Source: Hexactinellida sp. DTS-2022 (Eukaryota > Porifera > Hexactinellida). From it: DNA of 64,000 nt. Each line of letters opens with the position of its first letter. Within the stretch, counting starts at the first letter, position 1. The position numbers were made by a program, and so were the translations under genes. Where the stretch lies: positions 2,171,643 through 2,235,642 of the forward strand of contig JAPNXP010000018.1 of NCBI GenBank assembly GCA_028753945.1, written 5' to 3'. Shown piece after piece: positions 21,428 to 32,200 of this stretch. Below the pieces are notes generated by a model, which did no database searches, was not told where the DNA came from, and was given only the letters and a program-made list of their open reading frames with translations.

Positions 21428-23043
21428 AGTAAGGCTCAATATTCTAGAAATATTATATTTTCACTATTTTCTAGAAAACAATTACATATGAATTTATCGT
21501 ATTATCTGTTACTACAGTGGAACTCGCTTAGTACGTACTCGGCTGAAATTTTGTATATAGGTGTACTTCGGCATAGCGACAAGAGTATTGGTTTTCTAAG
21601 CGACTAATCACTTAGCGACACATTTTAACACGACTTGAATGTTTATCTGGTCGATAATCCAAAATTTTTAATGGTGACCTACATGGGCCTAAACTTCGTC
21701 AAAACACCCAAGGTGCGACGACACTTTCTTCATCCCCTAGTTATATATTTTTCTGAATAAATATTTTATTTTGTGTTATTGTGTCTTAATTTTTTGTTAA
21801 GAAAAAGTTATTTAGCTCGGTATCTGCTAAATTTTATTTGGGGTTGTTTCGGTTTGGAGATGCCAAGGTGCCAGACACCTTTGGCACCTTGGCATCACAA
21901 CCGCCAGGGTAGCAGGCACCGGCCTACACCCCAAGTTTACGCCCCTGGTGAGTGGTGACCTATTAGAATCATATGCAATTATGCATTTAATGTAACCAAA
22001 ATTATACACCTGATGGTTGTTTACGTTTTCCATTCCTCTTGGTGGTTAACTTAAAACCTGTGAATTACTTGGGTCAAAGGTTTAAATAGAAAAACCACAT
22101 TTATTCACATTCTATTGTAATTCATTTAGCTTTCAGTTTCAGTTTCACATTCCTCGGCAACCGCGGGTAAAATTAATTAATTGATAATTAAATTAAGCTG
22201 TCGAGTTAAAACGTCCTGAGTTAGTATTTACTTTGATTGATAGATAACATACATTGGCTTCCAAATACCAACAACCCGAATTGAGTTAACGTTGATTACG
22301 TATAATTTACTTGTAAAAATACTCATCAAGCGCATCACGTCTTTCGAATGTGGAATGTGGTCCGGCAACGCTGAACCAGTTATTCGTATATGGTCCGACG
22401 ATCATTAAATCATTAGTTGAATAGATTATCAATGAATCTCGAACAGATAGAGGTGGTACAGCAAAGCTGGCCATCCTGAAAAGTGGTACGGCACAAGCCG
22501 TACCGGGTATGCCGTCCCTGACATTGTGTTACAACCACAAGTGTAGCCTTTGTAAAAATTGAGTAGATATGTGAATTTATTGAAAAGTTGAATAGATTTG
22601 GAATCTATTGTCTAAAACTTGACCAGAATTGGAATTATTTTCTAAAACTTTAGTAGATTCTGAAAGGTCTCGTTTTATATTTGAGTGTCAGTAAAATGTT
22701 GAGAAGATTTAGAATTTTTTTGAAAACTTTAGTATTTTTGGAATTTTCACAATTTACTTGTCAGTCACCGCTTTAACTTAGTTTCTATGAGTGGTTTTGA
22801 GGAGAGTAAAGTTTCGCAGCGGCCGTTTATTGCGTTGCGTAGTGTCCAACACGAACGAACAAAGGTCGCAAAGCGAGCTTTTTCAGAAAGTGATCCGTCG
22901 CAAACCCACCGAGACTGAAGAGCTCGTACATTAAATTAGGATTCTAATTAATAATCTCAAAGGTTGTAAACCTAGTAGTAAATATGTAAAACGAGTTTTA
23001 AAATGTAGAATATGAGGGTACATGATAACTAGTGGTACAGTTA
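21428..23043. other. Intergenic repeats upstream of TBCE
   Basis: No gene is supported. Contents: an AT-rich TBCE 5' flank, a pogo-like end (CAGTGGAACTCGCTTAGTAC, about 21514), a 15 bp-stem hairpin at 21859-21896, and a region around 22540-22750 rich in GAGTAGAT and AAAACTT words that resembles repeats at 27980, 51340 and 52440. Confidence 0.5.
21859..21896. repeat. Perfect 15 bp hairpin
   Basis: GATGCCAAGGTGCCA and its exact reverse complement are separated by 8 bases. GC-rich in an AT-rich setting; probably the tip of a MITE. Confidence 0.75.
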
Positions 23044-23421
23044 CAGAGACGGAACCGGTTGGGATTTTCATGACCCGACCGGGCCGACCGGTGCAGTTTG
23101 AAATTTGACCCGACCCGACCGGCCGGTCGACCGGTCAATCATAGCTAGCAATAATTTATAAATAATAGGATAAGAATCTACTGTAGTATCATGTCATATG
23201 ATTTAGGAATAAATATTATGGCCATAGACCATTTAAGGAAGCCTCCTTTAAGACTACTAAGCTCTCAGGGGCTATTGGAGTCAGATTCAATCAAAACAAA
23301 TTATGACATTATGATATCGAATAGATCATATAGACATCTCGACCGGCCGGTCAGGTTCGGCCAGCCGGTCAAGGTTCCGACCGGTACTCAACCCGACCCG
23401 ACCCGACCGGTTCCGTCTCTG
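23044..23421. mobile_element. hAT-like MITE with CCGG-rich ends, copy 1
   Basis: Inverted ends CAGAGACGGAACCGG fit the hAT consensus (CAGRG). Clusters of GACCCGACCGG flank a unique core. A nearly identical copy in reverse orientation lies at 32219-32601. The 8 bp flanks of this copy are similar but not identical (TACAGTTA and TACTACAG). ORFs within it (SYDLGINIMAIDHLRKPPLR) are incidental. Confidence 0.75.
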
Positions 23422-23820
23422 TACTACAGTACACCCTCGCTAATCCGAACAGAGGTGTTCCGATTCAAAAATCTTCTGTTCCGATTAGTGAATTCGTTCG
23501 GATTAGTGAAGTAATGCATTTTCTATGCGCATCTATAAATGAGAATCTCGATAATCCGAACCAAACTTGTACAAACCTTGTTAATCCGCACTAAACATCT
23601 AATGTACTCCTTAAATACATGCCTGAGACTTATTTTTTATACTTCCATTGCAATTTACGATTTTTTCCCACATTTATTAGAAGAATATTTTGGTTTCTCC
23701 TGTTAGAAACCTCTGAAAATAGTAATAGTAAATAATGGACCGCTAATTTAGTTTGCTTTAATTTCATCAACCTTTAAAATTCCTTTGGGCATCTTTGTAT
23801 GTTCTATAGTACAATAAGTA

Positions 23821-24339
23821 TATGTTATGTCGATTTTGTCAAATAGTCGATTTTACAAAATCAACATCCAAAATGTCGATTTTGTAAAATCAACATACAA
23901 ACTTAAGTTTAATTTGTAAAATAGTTGATTTTATAAAATCGACATTTTTAATTAGTTGATTTTGTAAAATCGACATTTCAGAAAGTCGATTTTATAAAAT
24001 CAACATTATTAATTAGTTGATTTGTAAAATCGACATTTCAGAATGTTGATTTTACAAAATCAACATTTTTAATTAGTTGATTTTGTAAAATCGACATATT
24101 TTATTCGTTGATTTTGCAAAATCACCCTGGAATATTTTTTCATTCTAGTAAAAAAAATTCATTTGGTAAAAATTTTCTACATACAAGTCGGTATATACTT
24201 GGATGAAGCGAATTCTGAACAAAACGCAATAAAACCTAGGCCTATCCGAGTAATATAGCCAAAGTCGAACACTTGTTTTAGTTCCGTTGATTCATGTTGA
24301 TTTTGTAAAATCAACATTTGACAAAATCGACATAACATA
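23821..24339. repeat. Palindromic TCGATTTTGTAAAATCGA array, copy 1
   Basis: The element begins ATGTTATGTCGATTTTGTCA and ends with its reverse complement TGACAAAATCGACATAACAT. Between the ends are about ten palindromic words of the type TGATTTTGTAAAATCAACAT, irregularly spaced 15-45 bases apart, plus about 170 bases of unique sequence. A second element with the same ends but different unique sequence lies at 39533-40013. Confidence 0.75.
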
Positions 24340-24749
24340 TATACTAACTACTTAGTATATAAGATTTTTTCGAATTTTAACATACTAAATTGAAAATATT
24401 TAGTTTCACAACATAATCGTAACCGCAGGCATGATTTATTTTCGACACTTGGCTGTCAGGATGTCACTGAAGGGGATTGATCGTAAATACGGATTTGGCA
24501 CAGCTACCCGATCAAGGAATTAATATATTTGCTTGAACAAATATAGTACAGGTTGGCCGTTGTTTTAAGAGAGGATTATGAAAGGAGATTGGTAATTTTT
24601 AATTCGATCAATTGAAACGACATACCAATTGAGTCTAGCGCCTATATCGGTAATATTGCTTATTCAGCTGCTGGATTTCTTGTTTCTATTAAGCATATAG
24701 TCCTACTAATAGCTTCAGTCAATCCTTCCGTACTGTATCATAAGGTATA

Positions 24750-25412
24750 ATGTCACTCAAGCTTGTAAATATAAACCTCAGCTTCTCTTCGCAAGAAGAC
24801 TCCACTTCACAACAATTAATCTACAAGTTACATCTACCTTCTCAGCTCAACAGTCAAGCTGACAAATATTCTCTAACAACAAACAATTCCCATGAGCATG
24901 GATTAATGAGATGCTCTCTGGCAGAGAAAAACCAACATGTTAATCCTGTTCCAATATTAAGAAGCAACTCTAAAAATAGAAAAATCAAATTCCTGAAACC
25001 TGTTTTGTCTTTATTAAAGATTACAAAGCCCTTAGCTCCCGCTTCTCAGCTGGGTCTATTTGACTTCCCTATTAGCGGGACTATTGATGACGAGAGAGCT
25101 CAAACTGAGGAATACACTAGGGATTCTCTTAAGCCAAATCGATCCGGTAACCATTCCACTCTCTCATTTTACAATCGATCGACTAGAAGTCTCTACCAGG
25201 CTGAGAGAATGCCTCTAGCACAGAACAATATCAACAAAGAAGTTCTTAGGAACATCAGACGACTGATGAAAGAAATTAAGTTTGTGAAGAAAAAGTACTA
25301 TAAGAAAAATGTATTTAGTGGAGAAGCGAAGTGTAGTGTAGCAGATCTGAGCAGCGAGGCTGATCTGCAGTTACCTGCCTATTTCTCTTCTCGATTTCAC
25401 CGAGAGCTATAA
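24750..25412 (+). CDS. Orphan 220-residue ORF of unknown function
   Basis: I do not recognise this protein. The ORF runs from ATG to TAA without interruption in a region where stops are otherwise frequent. The predicted protein is basic and rich in serine, asparagine and lysine. It has no signal peptide or membrane segment. There is a basic patch NSKNRKIKFLKP near residue 72 and a lysine-rich helix IRRLMKEIKFVKKKYYKK near residue 170. It ends in a mixed acidic-hydrophobic tail. It could be a lineage-specific gene, an exon of a longer gene, or chance. The nearest neighbours are TBCE (minus, 3.3 kb left) and the RIN gene (plus, 3.9 kb right). Confidence 0.45.
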   Translation: MSLKLVNINLSFSSQEDSTSQQLIYKLHLPSQLNSQADKYSLTTNNSHEHGLMRCSLAEKNQHVNPVPILRSNSKNRKIKFLKPVLSLLKITKPLAPASQLGLFDFPISGTIDDERAQTEEYTRDSLKPNRSGNHSTLSFYNRSTRSLYQAERMPLAQNNINKEVLRNIRRLMKEIKFVKKKYYKKNVFSGEAKCSVADLSSEADLQLPAYFSSRFHREL

Positions 25413-27009
25413 TTAACTTTTTACAAAAATTATCTAGTGATAATTTTATTATTATGACTAGATCGAAAAGCGATTGAGTTCGTATTCTAATGAACTTCAT
25501 AAGATTACTATATTCTTACTGGTTGTATTTATCCGTATCGATGAAACGATTGATTATATATGCAAAATTGCAAATACCATATAAATACAGTGTGATATCA
25601 GGGGACTAATGATTAACTTTGGCGTTTTACCAGAACTTTTTCCGGCCGTTTTATACACTAAGCCACCAAAGTATTTGAACAACAGGGATTTTATTCCAGA
25701 CACAATATACTACTTCATGTAGTGTATTAACGGCTGCTTAAACCACTCAAAAATGTCTATAAATATCTTGTTATACTTGTAAATATCACAACATTATGAT
25801 TTTAGTCATTTTTATCCAATAACCATGAAGTGGCACAAGTTTCCATGCCACATGACACTTGTGGCACAATTGGCACAAAAGGAAATGCAACTGTATGTCA
25901 GTGGAAAGTAATCGTAATGATTAGAAATTCTGCACCTAGAGCATGGAGTTTCAACTTGGGGCGCGCGAAGGCTTTATAGGGGGGTCGCGTAAAGTTCCGA
26001 GAAATTTATATAAAATCGTTAATTCAAATCTACCGAGATATTAGTCAGAACTTATTTAAATTATTTACATTGAAATGCGTATATTGTGTGGACATTGGCA
26101 TGTACTTAAAAGTGCAGTGCGCATGTGTAATGTACACGCAATAATTACGCAATGAGTTTCGGGGCATTCGCGATTATTTTTAATTATACGTATAGCATTA
26201 TAGTTATTTCATAATTGTCAGAATATGCTTGAAACGTGAGGTGCATCGATTTAATTAACAATAGGAATACTTATTACACATGAATAAAAACTTTCACTTT
26301 ATCATTGTGGGGGGTCGCGAGTATTTCCACATCTGTAAATGGGGTCGCATGGTAAAAAGGTTGAAAACCCCTGACCTAGAGTATTTTGACCATGTAGTAT
26401 TCAAATCTGAAATCAGAATTCATATATTGAATTGCTTCAAACTGTTCAGAAATTAGATATTTTAATTAGCTTATTAAATAGTTAATGAGTTTAACACCTT
26501 CATAAATATGTAAATTCAAAGATAATTATATTCAATTTTTGTTAACATATTGTTTCATCTATAAATGTTATTATGCTGCTAGAAAGTAGAATTTATGAAT
26601 ACAAATTATTGTTGTTCAAACACTTTGGCCGATTAGTGTATCCTGTCAATAATATGTTAACTTATTATTAACTCTATTAAATTATTAAGTGTCAGAATAA
26701 TTTAATTTCATTAATAGTATTAAGTAGTATGCTTTCCCCCGTAACTTTCATTAACATACGTACTTGTATGTTGAGCATTAAGGGAATTTATATCATACGG
26801 ATTTATTATACTAACAAAATCCAATTCTTTATAGCCATATTTCCTATTACAAAAATGACTACACTGTGTCACTAATCACTACCCAAAGTACTAATTAAGT
26901 TACATACGTAGATGTATTATTTTCATGCATGCCATATTAATATTTTATAGGCCTAGGTGTTCTTAAATTTTACGACAGTCACAACTGCCTTCTAATTATT
27001 TGTTTATAT
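25413..27009. other. AT-rich intergenic sequence
   Basis: No gene or complete repeat is supported. GGGGGTCGCG words at 25980 and 26310 mark the ends of a possible repeat (about 25960-26345). Confidence 0.4.
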
Positions 27010-27905
27010 TAATATAACGAGCCCTTCGGTCTCGGTCGCTTTGCGACAGATCGGTGCTACGCACCTCAAGTTAACGACCGCTATGCGGCCTTACTCCCCA
27101 CCGTTGCTACCATGGAAAATGTTAGAGGAAGTTATGTACAACTCTTTCTTCCATTTCCATAGTTTTAACTTGTTTACGAATAATTCCCGTCGGAAGCAAA
27201 CTTCTAGAATGATTTTGAATTTTTCGTTAATTTGTTTACATATTTTTGGTAAACAACATAACAACAACAAATATTCATATTAGAAATTAAAAAATGCGAA
27301 ATTCGTGTTCAGCACACTTGTTTACCTATAATACCCTTTGAAAGCAAACTTCTAGGTTGATTTCGAATTTCATTAATTTGTTTACCTATTTTGTGTAAAC
27401 AACAACAACAACAAATATTCATATTATAAATTTATAAACGCGAAATTCGTGTTCAGCACACTTGTTTACCAATAATACCCGTTGAAAGCTAACTTCTTGG
27501 AAGATTTTGAATTTCGTTAATTTGTTTACCTATTTTGTGTAAACAACAACAATAAATATTCATATTATAAATTTATAGACTCGAAATTCGTGTTCAGCAT
27601 ACTTGTTTACCTATAATCCCGTTGAAAGCTAACTTCTAGGTTGATTTTGAATTTTCATTAATTTGTTTACCTATTTTGTGTAAACAACAACAACAAATAT
27701 TAATATGAGAAATTTATAAACGCGAAATTCGTGTTCAACATACTTGTTTACCTTAATAACATTTGTTTACCTATTATAACATTTGAAAGTTAGTTTATAT
27801 TCCAATATTAATGCGGTTTCTATTCCCCCAATCACTTTAATACAATCCGGACAAACAAACACACACACACACACCCACAAACAAACAACAATCGAGATTT
27901 AATAA
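27010..27905. repeat. Interspersed element with an internal 145 bp tandem array
   Basis: The left end GAGCCCTTCGGTCTCGGTCG and a right end rich in GGACAAACAAACAC enclose four to five degenerate units of about 140-150 bp. Each unit contains CGAAATTCGTGTTCAGCA, CTTGTTTACC, GAAAGCNAACTTCTAGG and AACAACAACAAC. A shorter relative with about one to two units and the same two ends lies in the dynein intron at 61215-61700. The family is not assigned. Confidence 0.7.
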
Positions 27906-29276
27906 TATAGATATAGGAACGTGGAATCGGACTTTGCTGTTGAGTAACTTGAGTTTATAAAGGGAAATTCCAAATCTACTCAACTATTCAATAAATTCAC
28001 AGATCTACTCAAGTTATAGAAAGGCTATATTTGGTCTATTTTAATAAATATTTGTGGTTGGAACATCATGCTAGTTTTCAATAATCCGATAAAAAATTGA
28101 GTAATTTGAAATCATCAGAATATTGATGTGCTTAGAAATATAAAAATTAGACATAGCAACAAGTAGCTTTGTTATTCTGTTACTCTTCTGCTACTGTGAC
28201 AGTATATTTAGACATTTAAAAATTGTGTGATGAGTCAATGGGTCACTCGATGTGTGATGTGTCATTGGGTCAAGTGAGCCATGGGTCACCGATATTGACC
28301 CATGGTCCACTCTGATTTACATTATATTATATTTTGCGTATTCACTAAGAACTCAAGCTAGAACTTAGTGCTTAAACGGATATTCGTTTACTACTTTCGA
28401 CAACAACATGACTTTGATTTAGATTGGAGAGATCGTAAATATACATTCCAACCAAAACTAACTGATTAATAACTAACTTGTATATAATACATTATTATTT
28501 TATTATGAACATTCGAGGGACCAAAAATTGTGTTTATAATAGAGAGACTTCATTATATCTTATTAATAAGCGAACTCAACTTAATACAAACCCTATGTAA
28601 GTTGTTAAATTGGGACCATAGGGCTTGTTCATAATAAAAATCTTCACATTAAGCAGACGAAATCTTGTTCATAATAAGCAGACCTGACTGTACTTGTAAC
28701 TGTGATTAAACTATTGAACATTTGCAAAAATATATTTTCCACTGTTTAGAGTCTTGAATTTGATTTAATGCTTAGTCATACTATTATTCATTTGACCTTA
28801 TTATTGGAAAACAATAAATTAAATGTATTACATTAATTATAGCCGAGATTGAACGAAGGTTTCATTCTTACCTTGTCGAATTCGTATTTATTTAGCTATT
28901 CTTTTAAGACAAAGTAGATCAACCAGCCATATTCTGGCATCGCTACTTCCCATAGATTCTCAGTTATATCTTTTAGTTGTTGTTTAATGCAGTCCACTGG
29001 AGAAACCTTGTATTTCTAGCGTTCTTTATTCTAATAGCTAGTTCATCACACTTTAACTCACAATTATGCATTGAATTGGTATCCTACACTCTTTTCCCCC
29101 AATGCACATTAATGCAGCATAACGTATATAATACGTTGTTTATGGTTGTTATATAGTCAAGTTGGAAACAATTATTTGTAGTTAAGATTTCAACCTTCCT
29201 TTGGTTAATATTTAATGAATTTTCTAGTTCAATCAAGAATTTAAGACAATATACACATATTTTTGACTCAGTTGAC
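27906..29276. other. Intergenic sequence upstream of the RIN gene
   Basis: No gene is supported. It includes CTACTCAA-type repeats at 27975-28100, a run of GGGTCA words at 28230-28310, a hAT-like copy (28370-28795) and the presumed RIN promoter region. I cannot point to a TATA box. Confidence 0.4.
28370..28795. mobile_element. hAT-like element, copy 2, interrupted
   Basis: It shares ACGGATATTCGTTTACTAC, TTGGAGAGATCG and ATAACTAACTTGTATATAAT with the other copies, and ends ATGCTTAGTCATAC. Roughly 28505-28690 is absent from the other two copies and ends CAGACCTGACTGTAC, so a second element has probably inserted here. Confidence 0.5.
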
Positions 29277-32200
29277 ATGGATTCAGGTACTGTGATATTA
29301 ATTTAATTTATTGTATCCTTATTTTATGTCCATTAATACCAGTCTATTTAGATGAAGATGACATATATGAAGTCCTGGTGAGCGATTTATTATACAATAG
29401 TTTTGTAGTTAATTATGGAGTTACTTATAAATCGGCCAACACCTTTTCTAATTTCATGCACTGACAAGATAATTTTAGACAGAAAAATTCCGTGTTTATA
29501 TTGAAAAGGTTTGGCTGATATATAAGTAAGCCCATAGCATTCTATACTCTAAGGCAATGCCTCGGTTGAATGGACTTGGAGCATGGATTAACTAGTATAG
29601 TCAACTAAATATATGCAATGCATTATTCTTCGAAATAAGAAATCCAGGGTGCTTCTACTTATGTAATGATTTTATATAAAGGTGGTCATGTACAAGACGC
29701 ATATTTTTGAGGTACCACTTGGTCGAAATGACGTCACCGTATTGTCTAATAGGCAAAATATGCCAAAACTTTGAACGCATATAAAATGTTCAATTTCGCT
29801 TTTTCAAACAAATTGCTGTGACTAACCCATCTAGGAGTTATTTTACATAAAATATCTCAGAATCAATTATGGAATGTTACCACATTCCTCTGTTGCCTTG
29901 GAAACGTGAATTCAATGATTGAGGTAATATCTCGAGTAGGAATATAGTTACAACTTAGTCAATGGATCCAATCGATAGCCCGTCCTTAACTTCCTATTCA
30001 ATGATAATACATTGAATAGGAAGTTAAGGACGATAATACATTCACGTTTCCAAGGCAACAGAGGAATGTGGTAACATTCCATAATTGATTCTGAGATATT
30101 TTATGTAAAATAACTCCTAGATGGGTTAGTCACAGCAATTTGTTTGAAAAAGCGAAATTGAACATTTACATGCGTTCAAAGTTTTGGCATATTTTGCCTA
30201 TTAGACAATACGGTGACGTCATTTCGACCAAGTGGTACCTCAAAAATATGCGTCTTGTACATGACCACCTTTATATAAATAATTACATAAGTAGAAGCAC
30301 CCTGGATTTCTTATTTCGAAGAATAATGCATTGCATATATTTAGTTGACTATACTAGTTCATCCATGGTCCAAGTCCATTCAACCGCGGCATTGCCTTAG
30401 AGTATAGAATGCTATGGTAAGCCCTTTAATTATTTATGTGTATTTACTCTCACTCTACCACATAGGAGAGTGAGATGACTCATATAGAAAATGAGGAAGA
30501 AATTAAAAGATACCTCACACTTAACCCTACAATCTGGATGAAGGAAGGTGCTAATAGGGATGACGGTTAGATGAATTTTCACAATTTATTGTATAATAGT
30601 AAAGTTTAGTTTATTTATTTGTTAATTGTTTTTATTTTCTAGCCTGTGAAATTCTGAACAATAGACAAGTTGGGGTGAGTTTAAGTCGCAAGGTTTTTTG
30701 TTCTTAATCTGTTATATATAATTACACAATTACACTGCTAATATTTAACAGACGGGTTAACCAACTTATCACACGCTTCCTAAATTTACCTCCTAATTAG
30801 CAAGTCAGGAAGTAGTCGGGCGAAACCTGTAACTGCTGAATCGGTGTAGACACATCACACATGATACTAAATTAGCATGGCAGTATGCCAATAAATTTAA
30901 GTAAAAATATGGTTGACTAAAGACAGATCTCGCACCTACTCTTATATTATCTAATAGTCCACTTTAGGCCAATTGCCCACTGGTGGACTATTAGAGAGAA
31001 CAGTGTGTATAGATAAATACAGTTCTATAGATAGAGTTTATATAAAACAAATTGTCAGTTTATAGACTACGGATCCGATCCGATTTCGCCAAGGTTAACG
31101 GTTAAGCGCCCATGCAATAAATAAGATTATAGAGCTTATCAAGCTATTGAATAAAACTCAGTTTCATAACTCATTACCCCATAAGTCCACAAACCGATAC
31201 ATTTCGTTTTCGTACTTTGTAACTGAAATTGAATTACGTAGTGATGGAAAATGGAGTTAGAATTATCATAATCTAAAAAAATGTAAGATAAAAGTACAGT
31301 AACATATGAAGTTATGAACCAATAAGCTTGGACTATTACAGATATATTATAATAAATAGTTGATTTGGACAAGTAAATAAGTGGACTATTAGAGAGAACA
31401 GACTGTACTATTAAAACACAAACCTGTATGTGTGTATTTATAGTATATTTGTTTGTATGTTCCGAGTTGATTGAAGAAAGTGGACGGTTTCCAAATGTGA
31501 TTTTTGGCATATAGGTGTAACTTTTGGCACTCGCCAACAAGTTGAGGTTTCCACTCGAAATTTATCACACCTCGACAAATTATGACGTCATTGTCACATT
31601 TCGAGAAGCATGAAAATTCACTTAATCACACATAATTCCCGCCCTCTAAGAGATTAAAATCTGAAAATTTAATAGAACATTTACATTAATGATGCTGACA
31701 CGTTGGCCACACCAAACTCCCGATCCTTCTTTAATATCAGCAATTTTACAAATTATTTCAATTAAACTAAACATAGTTAATATAACTACACGTAGTAATT
31801 ACATACCAAATATATTTAATGATTTAGTAATAGATTATATAAACATTTATAGCGTACTCATTTATTCACATTTCTATATACATATATAGCAATTCATAGT
31901 ACGGAAATCCAGTCAAGACAACACATTTGCTCTGTCAATACGAGTCCCTGACAATCTCTCCAAGCCAGTTAATCACTACCTCTTGCTCAAATCTGATTTA
32001 GGTAAATTATCACGATTATCTAGCACAGGGTTTTTTAAGGCCGATCTTGGTGTAAAATTTGCACAAAGCTTTTTGAAGTTACACCACAATTCGGGTCTGC
32101 CGAGGCCGCTGCAGTGTTCAGTTACACCAAGGCCGCGATGAGTTACACCAAGGTCCCAACCTTAATAAATCTGAGATTATAGCATGAGATTTCTTTGTTA

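Noticed and set aside
23191-23514. ORF reading SYDLGINIMAIDHLRKP, repeated at 32218-32454
   Set aside because: It is the body of a MITE present in both places; the ORF ends inside the repeat and has no domain.
23821-24339. Possible CRISPR-like array
   Set aside because: The repeats are palindromic, unevenly spaced and bounded by inverted ends, and the genome is eukaryotic.
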